Part shown: one piece after another, positions 43,239 through 51,584 of the stretch
Position numbering within the stretch: position 1 is the first letter of the stretch
How the letters are laid out: every line of letters starts with the position of its first letter
Origin: Chitinophaga sp. sic0106
Lineage (GTDB): Bacteria > Bacteroidota > Bacteroidia > Chitinophagales > Chitinophagaceae
DNA: 64,000 nt
Assembly: GCF_019219075.1 (NCBI RefSeq)
Contig: NZ_JAHUWJ010000011.1
Coordinates: 124,001 to 188,000, forward strand
Reading direction: 5' to 3'
Made by a program: the position numbers and the translations under genes
The notes under the pieces: generated by a model
Database searches by the model: none
Seen by the model: the letters and a program-made list of their open reading frames with translations, nothing else
Told to the model about the DNA's origin: nothing

Positions 43239-44813
43239 ATGATCCGTAACATATATAAAACACTATCGGTGCTGGCCCTTGGAGGCATGCTGAGTATGGT
43301 GTCGTGTACCAAGAATTTTGAAAAGATCAATACTGATCCTACCTCGGCGCCGGATGTGCCGCCTTCCATTAAACTAACGAGAGGGCTGATATATACCTCT
43401 GGTGGGGAATACGAGGCCTGGCGCGCCAATATCATCTACTGCGGTATGATGATCCAGCATTTTGCCTCGCTGAATCTGACGTACGTAGGGGATAAATACC
43501 TGTACAATGATGATTATTCCGGTGCGGCCTTTAATTCATTTTATCCAAATGGGTTGAAGATCATCACGGATATGATGACGCAAACAGAAAATGATCCGGC
43601 CAACGCAAACTATGCGGCTATTGCGCATATACTGAGGGTGGTGATCCTGCAGCGTTTGACGGACTTGTATGGCGATGTACCTTACAGTCAGGCCAGTAAA
43701 GGGTTTACAGACTTAACCTTTTATCCGGCTTATGATCAGCAGTCCGCTATTTATGCCGGCCTTGCGGCTGAACTGGAAATGGCGGCAGGCATGCTGGACG
43801 CATCCAAAGCATCTCCCGGCGATGCGGACATTACCGGCTACCGGGGTGATGTGACCAAATGGAAAAAGCTGGCTTATTCCCTGATGCTTCGTATAGGCAT
43901 GCGATTGAGTAAGAAATCGGACCAGACGCAAGCCCGCACTATTGTGCAAAAGGCCATTGCCGGTGGCGTTTTTACGGACCGGTCGGAGGTCTTTTATATC
44001 CGTCATGTAGATGGAGATTACGATAATCCAAACAGCCATGTAATAGGCACTTATAGTAACTCCCGCGGCCAAACGAATAAGGATAACCTGGCGATTAAAT
44101 ACTCCAAATCTTTCATTGATATGCTGAAAGCCAAGGGTGATCCGAGGTTGCAGATTATCAGCGAACTGCCAAAGGCGGATTCCACACCAGGGGGTTCCGA
44201 TGTGCCGGCAGTACAAAAAGGCCTGCGTAACGGTTACGATAATACGTCGGACCCGGTATATGGCATTGCTTCGGTGGATGATGCCAACCTGGCGCACTAC
44301 TCACAGCCCAAGCAGGTACTTGTATTGGCCAACACGCCCAATATTTTTCTGACCTACAGTGAGGTGCAGTTAATGCTGGCTGAAGCGGCCGCCCGCGGGT
44401 GGACTACCGGTACGCCTGCTACCTACTTTATTGAAGGGGTAAAGGCGGGCATCTGGCAGTATACACTCTATTCTGCTGCTATTGCTTATAATGATGTTAC
44501 TGCTACTACTTACGCCACCGCGCAGTCGGCAGCGCTGGCCGGGGGCCTCACCGCTCAGCTACAGGCTATCAATGAGCAGTATTACATCACTACTTTGCTG
44601 AATGAATATGAGGCATATGCCAACTGGCGCCGCACCGGCTATCCGGTACTCACGCCGGTGAACTATAAGAATAATGAAACCAACGGGCAAATTCCGAGGA
44701 GGCTTCGTTATCCGCGTGGGGAGTACAATTCCAATGGCACCAATGTTAATGCAGCAGTGGCGGCACAGGGGGCTGACCTGTTTACCACCCCTATCTGGTG
44801 GGATAAGCCGTAG
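43239..44813 (+). CDS. SusD/RagB-family outer-membrane lipoprotein
   Basis: A 524-residue lipoprotein with lipobox MVSC (Cys23). Mature start TKNFEKINTDPTSAPD; conserved RLTDLYGDVPYSQASKGF and the C-terminal LFTTPIWWDKP. It is closest to the SusD at 20760 (same EAWRANIIY-type segment and the same YSLMLRIGMRLSK / YSLMVRLGMRMTK region), as its SusC partner is to that pair's SusC. It follows the SusC by 25 bases. Ligand-binding partner on the outer surface. Confidence 0.92.
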   Translation: MIRNIYKTLSVLALGGMLSMVSCTKNFEKINTDPTSAPDVPPSIKLTRGLIYTSGGEYEAWRANIIYCGMMIQHFASLNLTYVGDKYLYNDDYSGAAFNSFYPNGLKIITDMMTQTENDPANANYAAIAHILRVVILQRLTDLYGDVPYSQASKGFTDLTFYPAYDQQSAIYAGLAAELEMAAGMLDASKASPGDADITGYRGDVTKWKKLAYSLMLRIGMRLSKKSDQTQARTIVQKAIAGGVFTDRSEVFYIRHVDGDYDNPNSHVIGTYSNSRGQTNKDNLAIKYSKSFIDMLKAKGDPRLQIISELPKADSTPGGSDVPAVQKGLRNGYDNTSDPVYGIASVDDANLAHYSQPKQVLVLANTPNIFLTYSEVQLMLAEAAARGWTTGTPATYFIEGVKAGIWQYTLYSAAIAYNDVTATTYATAQSAALAGGLTAQLQAINEQYYITTLLNEYEAYANWRRTGYPVLTPVNYKNNETNGQIPRRLRYPRGEYNSNGTNVNAAVAAQGADLFTTPIWWDKP

Positions 44814-44853
44814 TAGTCCTGTTAACGGGAGGCCGTCGAATGGCATGCGTTTA

Positions 44854-44968
44854 CATCTCCCTGAAAAAATAACGCGCAGCGCGAAACTTGCTTCACCCGC
44901 TGCCGAAGGCAGCAAAAGCGTAACAGCAGTATTAGTTACTGTTGTTACGCTATTTATTTAGGGAGATG
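44854..44968. mobile_element. Candidate MITE-like element with terminal inverted repeats
   Basis: 115 bp bounded by imperfect terminal inverted repeats: 19 of the outer 22 positions match, starting CATCTCCCT at both ends. TTA directly flanks each end (44851-44853 and 44969-44971), as a target duplication would. Inside are a 15-bp hairpin with one wobble pair (44917-44951) and a 6-bp GAA-loop hairpin (44899-44913). It could equally be a compound terminator for the SusD upstream; no transposase is near. Confidence 0.4.
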
Positions 44969-45039
44969 TTACCGTCACCTGTCATAAAACCCACACCATC
45001 CTGTTACCTGAAAAATCTTAAAAAAATTTTAACAAAATA

Positions 45040-45071
45040 TTTGTGTTGCATGGAAAGTTTAACTAAGTTTG
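45040..45071 (+). promoter_or_regulatory. Promoter for SusC (45777), Bacteroidota type
   Basis: TTTG at 45040-45043 and TAAGTTTG at 45064-45071, 20 bases apart, fit the Bacteroidota -33 / -7 pattern (TTTG, 19-21, TAnnTTTG). The predicted start of transcription near 45078 leaves a leader of about 700 bases before the SusC start codon. Confidence 0.65.
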
Positions 45072-45076
45072 ATACT

Positions 45077-45115
45077 AGAAAGCAATAGGATATATCCGTA
45101 GTGCTTTCTTTTTTT
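45077..45115 (+). terminator. Leader hairpin with T-run just after the promoter (possible attenuator)
   Basis: An 8-bp stem AGAAAGCA / TGCTTTCT with a 17-base loop that holds the palindrome GGATATATCC, followed by a run of seven T. It has the form of an intrinsic terminator but stands at about +1 of the predicted transcript, so it may attenuate the downstream operon, or end upstream readthrough. Confidence 0.5.
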
Positions 45116-45127
45116 AGATACAGTAGC

Positions 45128-45139
45128 TAAAACGTTTTA
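45128..45139. promoter_or_regulatory. LacI-type operator palindrome
   Basis: TAAAACGTTTTA, a perfect CG-centred palindrome, set in the wider arms CAGTAG...CTGCTG. It is about 50 bases downstream of the predicted transcription start and just past the hairpin/T-run. The identical palindrome occurs before SusC 51585. Confidence 0.6.
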
Positions 45140-45253
45140 CTGCTGTAGAACGACCTTACAACGATTGCAACAAGAACAAGGACAGACCAAAATCGAAGAA
45201 TGAGAATAGTGTAGCGTTTATCCTGAAAATTTAATACCAACGAATTGCTTAAT

Positions 45254-45559
45254 ATGAGCTAATAGAGCACGTAGTTATCAACCAGTATTTTGCACACGAT
45301 GAGAAAGTAAACTTTGCTAACGGAAAGAGGCGACGCTATAATATCTCCCTGATCTCAGCAACAGTACAAACACATTTGTGAACCGAGCATTTGCACGAAA
45401 GTCAATACAGGCTTACGTATGCGAATATTATCTGCAATGAATGTATTTTTTCTTAACCGGTTTTTCAACAATGAAAAATAGCGGATAGGCGCTGCTATAC
45501 CAGTGTACTTACTTTTTTTATCCAACATCTGTGAATCAATAAATCACTAAACTGTTAGC
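45254..45559. repeat. Leader duplication, copy 1
   Basis: About 306 bp that begins ATGAGCTAA and contains TTTTGCACACGATG (to 45301) and ACCGGTTTTTCAACAATGAAAAAT (about 45457-45480, written here as a position range for the block). Copy 2 follows directly. The order of conserved blocks is the same in both. Confidence 0.6.
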
Positions 45560-45776
45560 ATGAGTTAAAACAACAACGAGTTTATCATCAACCAATTTTT
45601 TGCACACGATGTAATGGGATAGCGGTTTTCCTTTACCTGGTGAACGGCTTTGCCATGCCTGCATCCTGCTATTTATTCACCGGTTTTTCAATAAGAAAAA
45701 TAACGGACAGCTACTGCTATGCCCGGTGCTGTACGTAATCAGTTCACTTTCTAATTATCTCTTAAATCAGTAAACC
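45560..45776. repeat. Leader duplication, copy 2
   Basis: About 217 bp that begins ATGAGTTAA, contains TTTTGCACACGATG (to 45611) and a matching CACCGGTTTTTCA block (about 45679-45691), and ends AAATCAGTAAACC right at the SusC start. Roughly 90 bp shorter than copy 1 between the two conserved blocks. Confidence 0.6.
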
Positions 45777-48700
45777 ATGAAAAGATCGCTAACCTTACTT
45801 GCGGTCCTTTTGGCGGTATGCAGCCAAATCGTTTCTGCGCAGGACAAACGTAATATCTCCGGCGTAGTGCACGACGCAAAAGGAAACCCGTTGCCAGGGG
45901 TAACAATTCTGGAAAAAGGTACCAAAACCGGTACCACCACCGATGCTTCAGGTAAATTTACACTGGCAGTCCCAGGAGGCACTGTGCTCCAGGTGTCTAT
46001 GGTGGGATATGGTAAAACTGAAGTCACTATTACATCTAAACCAACCATCGATATCTTGTTGCAGGAAGATGCCAAAGGCCTCGGAGAAGTAGTAGTTACG
46101 GCACTGGGTATAAAGCAAAGTCGTAAATCACTTGGCTATGCGGTATCCTCCATTAAAGGTGATGAACTCACCGTGGCAGGTACTACCATGAACCCGGTAC
46201 AGGCACTGTATGGTAAAGCAGCAGGGGTAGGCGTTATCGCCGGTTCTGCAGGCCCAATGGGAGGTATCAATATTAAAGTACGTGGTGCTGCCAGTCTCAC
46301 CCCGGGAGCCAACAACCGCCCGCTGTTTGTGGTAGATGGAGTAGTGATCCGCGACGAAAACACGTCCATGGCTTCCCGTAACTATGATCCGCTGCACTCG
46401 GTAGATTATGGCTCCGGTATCAACGACATCAACCCGGATGATATCGCCTCCATCGACATCCTCAAAGGCGCCAAAGCAACGGCCCTCTATGGTGAAAAAG
46501 GTGCTAACGGTGTAATGATGATCACCACCAAATCAGGCGCAAACGCCAGAGGTTTCGGTGTAACGGTATCGCACCAACGAACAGTGGAACAACCGGTAAA
46601 CTATATCGATTTCCAAAATGAATATGGCTCAGGTGCCTCCATTTACGACAGCACCTTTAAAACCATTAATGGCGTAAGAACAAGAGCATTTAACCCCAGC
46701 CGCTTTAGCTTTGGGCCTAAACTCGACAATGCCTCCGCCGTTTATTTTGATGGCACCACCCGCCAACTTAGCGCCGTACCGGATAATTTTATGAGCCTCT
46801 TCCAGAATGGCAGCTCCAACAGAACAAACGTATCCATCTCCGGTTCGAACGATAAAGGTAGCATGCGCCTGTCCTATACCAACTATGGTTATGACGACAT
46901 CCTGGAAAATTCCTGGCAGAAACAAAATACCTTCAGCTTCAACGGTTCCATGAAAGCAAGCAAGTTTGCACAGTTCGATGTAACCGCCAACCTGTTCAGC
47001 GTAAAATCCAACAACCGCCGCCCATCTATCGATGGACTGGTGGCATGGGGTATGAACCGCGAATATGATTTTGACCAGCTGCGTCCTTTCTATGTCGACT
47101 CCACCGAACACCGTCCGGACCTGGATGCTGCAGGATTGCCAACCATGGTAACCAAACTGTTTGACTTCTGGTGGAATCAGAACCAGAACTACAACCTTGA
47201 TGCGAAAATACATCTCATCTCTTCCGCTAAAATGACCCTCAATTTTACCAACGATCTCTCGATGGTAACACTCATAGGGTTGGACTATACCAATACTGAC
47301 TTTACCAGCAAAGAAAAAGAAACACGTATCTACCCTTCGATTCAAGGCGGTACGTATTCTATGAAACGCGATAACTATGCGATTCAGACTTATCAGTCAC
47401 ACTTCTCCTATAACAAGGATTTCCTGAATAACAACCTCCATCTCTACGCGCTCGTAGGTGGTAGTATTCAACAGGACAATAATAACAGCATCTTCGCCAG
47501 TACCACCGGTGGCTTCCGCCTCCCGGGATGGTACTCCGTAAATAACAGTAAAACATTCCCTTCCCTGGATGATGCCGGCAAAGCAAGAGCCGCATCCAGA
47601 GGCAGCCGCATCGTTTACAGTGCCTTTGGTTCCTTACAGCTCTCCTGGAAAGATCGCTTCTTTGTGGAAGCAACAGACAGAAACGACTGGAACTCTACCC
47701 TGTATCCACAATACAACAGCTTTAACTATCCAAGTCTTTCCTTCACCTGGGACTTCACCAAAGACCTCAATATTCCTAAGCTGAACTACGGTAAATTCCG
47801 TGTAGGCTGGGCTGATGTGGGTAAAGGAACCAATCAGAACTACTTTGCTTTCCGCTCCTATGATATCGGTAGCATAGTGGGTTATAACAATGCTTCCCTG
47901 ATCAGTTCACAGAAAGCACTGTACGCAAATGAAATACGTCCGGAACGTAAACGTGAGTATGAACTGGGCTTTGAAGCTGCGTTCTTTGAAAAAAGCCGTT
48001 TGCAGGCCGACTTCTCCTTCTACACCAACAACGTGTATGATCAGATCATGCCAGTGTCTCTTTCCTCCGCCACTGGGTATGAAGAAATCCGCATCAATGC
48101 CGGTAATGTTAAAAACTGGGGCTATGAGCTGAGTCTGAAAGGCTATCCGGTGATGACTAATGATGTATCCTGGATGGTAGGCGTCACCGCCGCTACCCAA
48201 CGGTCTATGGTTAAAAAACTCTATCCTGGGATTAAAGTGAATGCGATCGGTGGTAACGCCGGTTTCAGCGTGGTGGCAGAAGAGGGTCGCCCGGTAAACG
48301 ATATCAGAATGTTCGATTACATCAAAGATCCAAGTGGTAACAAAGTCGTAGATGCAAAAGGACTGTATCAGCTGGATAGTAAGATGTCGACCGTAGGTAA
48401 TACTCAATCAAAAGTCCTCGGTGGTTTCTTCTCTGATGTTCGTTACAAGAACCTCACTTTCCACCTGGGTATCGATTATAAATTTGGTGGTAGTATCTTC
48501 TCCTATACCAACTATTACCTCACCGGTTTAGGTGTGACTGAAAATACACTGGCCTACAGAGATACAGAGCACGGAGGTTTAACGTACTATATCGATAAAA
48601 CTACCAATCAGAATGTAGCATGGACTGGTGGCAACACCGCTCCGGCGCAGGCTAAGGACAACAGGTTGTATCACGACGGTATGGTGCTCGACGGTGTGAA

Positions 48701-49064
48701 ATCCGTTACAGATCAAAGCGGTAACGTGAAGTATGAAAAGAATGATATCATTACTTCTTCCACAGCCTACTACCAAACATACATCAATGACCTGAGCACT
48801 GGCTGGGGTCCGGACAGGTTGTTCAAAAATGATTACATCAAATTACGTGAGCTGGCGATCGCCTATGATCTGCCACGTAAATGGCTGCAGCCGGTACATC
48901 TGCAGGGTGTGAAAGTTACAGCTGCTGCCCGTAACCTGTTCTACCTGTATAAAACATTACCAAACGTAGATCCTGAATCCACACTGGGTTCCGATATCTA
49001 CATCGAAAACTCATTCTACCCATCCGTACGCACTTTCAGCCTCGGTTTGAATGTTAGTTTCTAA
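45777..49064 (+). CDS. SusC/RagA-family TonB-dependent transporter
   Basis: 1095 residues. Signal to about 21 (ends VSAQ); regulatory-like domain about 26-96 (ISGVVHDAKGNPLPGVTI); TonB box region GEVVVTALGIKQ (103-114); plug with NNRPLFVVDGVVIRDEN and INPDDIASIDILKGAKATALYGEKG; barrel ending FSLGLNVSF. No STN domain. Its plug reads EKGANGVMMITT where most of the others have SRA/SQA-type residues after LYG, marking it as a separate subgroup. Preceded by the longest leader in the window. Confidence 0.93.
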   Translation: MKRSLTLLAVLLAVCSQIVSAQDKRNISGVVHDAKGNPLPGVTILEKGTKTGTTTDASGKFTLAVPGGTVLQVSMVGYGKTEVTITSKPTIDILLQEDAKGLGEVVVTALGIKQSRKSLGYAVSSIKGDELTVAGTTMNPVQALYGKAAGVGVIAGSAGPMGGINIKVRGAASLTPGANNRPLFVVDGVVIRDENTSMASRNYDPLHSVDYGSGINDINPDDIASIDILKGAKATALYGEKGANGVMMITTKSGANARGFGVTVSHQRTVEQPVNYIDFQNEYGSGASIYDSTFKTINGVRTRAFNPSRFSFGPKLDNASAVYFDGTTRQLSAVPDNFMSLFQNGSSNRTNVSISGSNDKGSMRLSYTNYGYDDILENSWQKQNTFSFNGSMKASKFAQFDVTANLFSVKSNNRRPSIDGLVAWGMNREYDFDQLRPFYVDSTEHRPDLDAAGLPTMVTKLFDFWWNQNQNYNLDAKIHLISSAKMTLNFTNDLSMVTLIGLDYTNTDFTSKEKETRIYPSIQGGTYSMKRDNYAIQTYQSHFSYNKDFLNNNLHLYALVGGSIQQDNNNSIFASTTGGFRLPGWYSVNNSKTFPSLDDAGKARAASRGSRIVYSAFGSLQLSWKDRFFVEATDRNDWNSTLYPQYNSFNYPSLSFTWDFTKDLNIPKLNYGKFRVGWADVGKGTNQNYFAFRSYDIGSIVGYNNASLISSQKALYANEIRPERKREYELGFEAAFFEKSRLQADFSFYTNNVYDQIMPVSLSSATGYEEIRINAGNVKNWGYELSLKGYPVMTNDVSWMVGVTAATQRSMVKKLYPGIKVNAIGGNAGFSVVAEEGRPVNDIRMFDYIKDPSGNKVVDAKGLYQLDSKMSTVGNTQSKVLGGFFSDVRYKNLTFHLGIDYKFGGSIFSYTNYYLTGLGVTENTLAYRDTEHGGLTYYIDKTTNQNVAWTGGNTAPAQAKDNRLYHDGMVLDGVKSVTDQSGNVKYEKNDIITSSTAYYQTYINDLSTGWGPDRLFKNDYIKLRELAIAYDLPRKWLQPVHLQGVKVTAAARNLFYLYKTLPNVDPESTLGSDIYIENSFYPSVRTFSLGLNVSF

Positions 49065-49083
49065 TTAGCAAAAATTGTGAAAT

Positions 49084-50799
49084 ATGAAATTCAGTTTCTC
49101 TAAAATAATTATCAGTGCTTGCCTGGCTTTGTCAATCATGTCGTGCCAGAAAGAACTGGAACAGCAATTTGCAGATCCGGAAAAACCAAATCCTCCTACT
49201 GATGAGAAATTTCCGGGCATGTTTACCGCAGCGCTGTATGGCTGGAAGCTATACGTGGGCGATTATGGCGAATGGTATTATCAGTTAAACAGTGGTACCG
49301 GTGTTCCGGGTTACTCACAGATTGCACAGCGGTATGTGACTTCCCGTTATACCTGGTATACCACCTACGACGACCTGACTACCGGTAACGGATTTTCTGA
49401 TGCGGCATTGGTGGATTACTTCAAAACATTTTTCGTGAACACCCGCAACTACGGTGCTATGCTGGACCTGTATGCCACTACGCCTGCGGAACTGAAAAAT
49501 GAAGCAATGCTTTATATTAAACTCACAACCATTGTGAGAGATTATGGCGCGCTTAAACTGGTGGATCTGGTAAATGCCATTCCATTTACAGACGCCTGGA
49601 AAGGTACTTCCGGCGTATTTTTTCCTAAATATGATGATCCGGCTAAAACTTATGAGTTTGTAATGGGTGAGCTGAAAAGCATCGCAGATACCTTACCTAC
49701 TTTATATAACCAGCTGTCGTCTTCAGAAAAAGGAGATTTCACACGTCAGGATTTTGCCGCAAAAGGCGATATCAATATGTGGGTACAGTATTGTAGTATG
49801 CTGCGTATCAGATATGCGGTTCGTATTGCAGGTGTAAACCCTACGCTGGCAAAGCAGGTATTGGCAGAGGAACTGGCAAAGCCGCGACTCAGTGCTGATA
49901 TGGTTTGGCAGATGCCACACGTAGCTAATCCATTGTCAGGCGGTACATGGGAGAGAGGTTGGTATGAAAACGCCTTTGCTACTTTCGTACCTAACACCAT
50001 TCTCAAGCGGATGAATTTTGGTACCAATGCCTACGAGCCAGGTATCGATGATCCGCGTTTGCCGGTAATTGCCATGCCAACTAAATGGAAGGACTACCGT
50101 GGAGCTTCCATGAATGCAGATGCACAGGAAGCGGCTTATGTTGCCGGCGACCGCTACTATGCCTATGCCGATAACCTGACCAGTTCCCTGGCCAGCAATG
50201 CCATGTCCATGTACAACCATGCTACCTTTCATCGTAATACCCAGCCGGGCAATTGGATGACTTTGGGAGAGATGGATTTGTTGCTGGCAGAAATTGCGCT
50301 GAAGGGCTTAGGTACAACAGGTAAAACTGCTGCGGAGCATATCGAAGATGCCGTGAAACATTCTACCGCTTACTGGTATTGGGTAAACGGTTTGAGTACG
50401 TATGAACCAACAAGCGTGCTGCATCCGGCAAAACCGCTTGCCGCAGAAGTAGATATTTATGCAGCTACGGTGCGGGCTAAATTTACGGCGGCAGCCACTG
50501 AAGAAGATAAAATGGAGATACTGATGCAACAGAAGTATATCCATATGAACCTGCCTGGCGCTTACGAGTTGTTTACGGAATTGCGTCGTACACGCCATCC
50601 TAAACTGGAGCCGTTTACGCTGGGCGGTAAAGTAATGAAGCCTGTGGCAGAAAGAATTAGGTATCCGAATTCCGAATTACAAACTAATACGGATAACTAC
50701 CTGAAGGTAAAAGCGGAAGACAATTACATTACGCCAATCTTCTGGGTACCTGCTGATAAGAGAGGAGTTACTTATTACAGGAATGACTATAACTACTAA
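49084..50799 (+). CDS. SusD/RagB-family outer-membrane lipoprotein
   Basis: A 571-residue lipoprotein with lipobox IMSC (Cys21), mature start QKELEQQFADPEKPN. The N-terminus lacks the common TKNFE.IN pattern but the rest is SusD-like_2: KLVDLVNAIPFTDAWKG in place of the RLTDLYG-VPYS stretch, MLRIRYAVRIAG, and a C-terminal ERIRYPNSELQTN block. It ends ADKRGVTYYRNDYNY rather than with the usual WWD motif. It lies 19 bases after its SusC partner. More diverged than the other five. Confidence 0.9.
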   Translation: MKFSFSKIIISACLALSIMSCQKELEQQFADPEKPNPPTDEKFPGMFTAALYGWKLYVGDYGEWYYQLNSGTGVPGYSQIAQRYVTSRYTWYTTYDDLTTGNGFSDAALVDYFKTFFVNTRNYGAMLDLYATTPAELKNEAMLYIKLTTIVRDYGALKLVDLVNAIPFTDAWKGTSGVFFPKYDDPAKTYEFVMGELKSIADTLPTLYNQLSSSEKGDFTRQDFAAKGDINMWVQYCSMLRIRYAVRIAGVNPTLAKQVLAEELAKPRLSADMVWQMPHVANPLSGGTWERGWYENAFATFVPNTILKRMNFGTNAYEPGIDDPRLPVIAMPTKWKDYRGASMNADAQEAAYVAGDRYYAYADNLTSSLASNAMSMYNHATFHRNTQPGNWMTLGEMDLLLAEIALKGLGTTGKTAAEHIEDAVKHSTAYWYWVNGLSTYEPTSVLHPAKPLAAEVDIYAATVRAKFTAAATEEDKMEILMQQKYIHMNLPGAYELFTELRRTRHPKLEPFTLGGKVMKPVAERIRYPNSELQTNTDNYLKVKAEDNYITPIFWVPADKRGVTYYRNDYNY

Positions 50800-50826
50800 A
50801 CTGTGCCTTAATAACTGTTATCCCCG

Positions 50827-50853
50827 GGGCCGCGCGTAAGCGCGGCCCTTTTT
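50827..50853 (+). terminator. Intrinsic terminator after SusD (49084)
   Basis: A perfect 9-bp GC-rich stem GGGCCGCGC / GCGCGGCCC with tetraloop GTAA, followed by TTTTT. Confidence 0.9.
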
Positions 50854-51004
50854 AGTGGCTGCCGCTCATTCACCCAATAGCTGTGGGCTGCTATCCTTGG
50901 TCCAATAACTTCGCGCGCATCAGGGCTGTCAAGGCTACACTATAATAAGTACGACGTTGAGCACATTTTCCCACTCCATATTAGCAGGTTTAAAATAACA
51001 ACCT

Positions 51005-51051
51005 TCCGCGCGTCAGCGCGGACCCCTCGCAATGACACCGAAGGTGTCATT
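51005..51051. repeat. Two adjacent palindromes of unknown role
   Basis: TCCGCGC / GCGCGGA with loop GTCA (51005-51022), and AATGACACC / GGTGTCATT with loop GAA (51031-51051). The first resembles the stem of the terminator at 50827 (CCGCGCGT-AGCGCGG in both). Neither has a T-run on either strand. Confidence 0.55.
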
Positions 51052-51206
51052 AAAAAATTATTCCATAAAAAATGATCCCTCCAAATCCGCTCCCATCACG
51101 TAAATTTTACACAAAATCCAGAATAATATTATTTTGTTAGGATGAGATATTATTTTCGCACCAATAACAAGCCGTTAACAGAAAATAAAAAAAATGTTAA
51201 TTCTTT

Positions 51207-51237
51207 TTTGACAATCTCGTAAATATGCCTATGTTTG
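51207..51237 (+). promoter_or_regulatory. Promoter for SusC (51585), Bacteroidota type
   Basis: TTTG at 51207-51210 and TATGTTTG at 51230-51237, 19 bases apart, match the -33 / -7 consensus. Predicted start near 51244, giving a leader of about 340 bases. Confidence 0.7.
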
Positions 51238-51266
51238 ATTTGTTATTTTTTCGCATATGGCGATAA

Positions 51267-51319
51267 AACTTGTAAGTGAAATTGAAAATTTGTGAGCTGG
51301 CACTTTACAGGTTTTTTTT
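51267..51319 (+). terminator. Leader hairpin with T-run (possible attenuator)
   Basis: AACTTGTAAGTG (51267-51278) pairs with CACTTTACAGGTT (51301-51313) with one wobble and one bulge, then eight T in a row. It would end a leader RNA of about 75 bases. Same order of parts as before SusC 45777. Confidence 0.45.
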
Positions 51320-51332
51320 ATGAAAATGATGC

Positions 51333-51358
51333 TAAAACGTTTTAGTAAAACGATTTAC
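51333..51358. promoter_or_regulatory. Tandem LacI-type operator palindromes
   Basis: TAAAACGTTTTA (51333-51344) followed directly by GTAAAACGATTTAC (51345-51358), both CG-centred, centres 13 bases apart. They lie about 90 bases downstream of the predicted transcription start, after the hairpin/T-run. Confidence 0.6.
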
Positions 51359-51584
51359 TCAGATTCAGACCAGACGAAGGAATTACATACGGAAAATATC
51401 ATGCGACTGTAACAACACGGAAACTGATTAGGCACGCGAAAAACAATCTTTTTTTAAGGGACGGAAACCAAAAATGCTAACTGTGAACCTATCCATTTTA
51501 GGGATGGCCAACTACCTGTATAAGTAGCCGTTTTCATGCTTATGTGACTGACTCACTTGTTATAAATTAAACCAAAAGGAAGCT

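Larger units (their letters stand above)
44814..45776 (+). other. 963-bp intergenic leader region
   Basis: A long non-coding region between two SusC/SusD pairs. It contains, in order, a 115-bp inverted-repeat element (44854-44968), a good promoter (45040-45071), a hairpin with T-run (45077-45115), a LacI-type palindrome (45128-45139), and two imperfect copies of a leader sequence (45254-45559 and 45560-45776). No open frame here looks real. Confidence 0.7.
50800..51584 (+). other. 785-bp intergenic region
   Basis: Non-coding. Starts with the terminator of the upstream pair (50827-50853), then GC-rich palindromes (51005-51022, 51031-51051), an A/T-rich stretch, a promoter (51207-51237), a leader hairpin with T-run (51267-51319) and tandem LacI-type palindromes (51333-51358). 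No credible reading frame. Confidence 0.7.

Noticed and set aside
44814-51584. CRISPR array or tRNA cluster in the long gaps
   Set aside because: The repeats are two long imperfect copies or simple palindromes, without regular spacers; no cloverleaf or anticodon arm was found.
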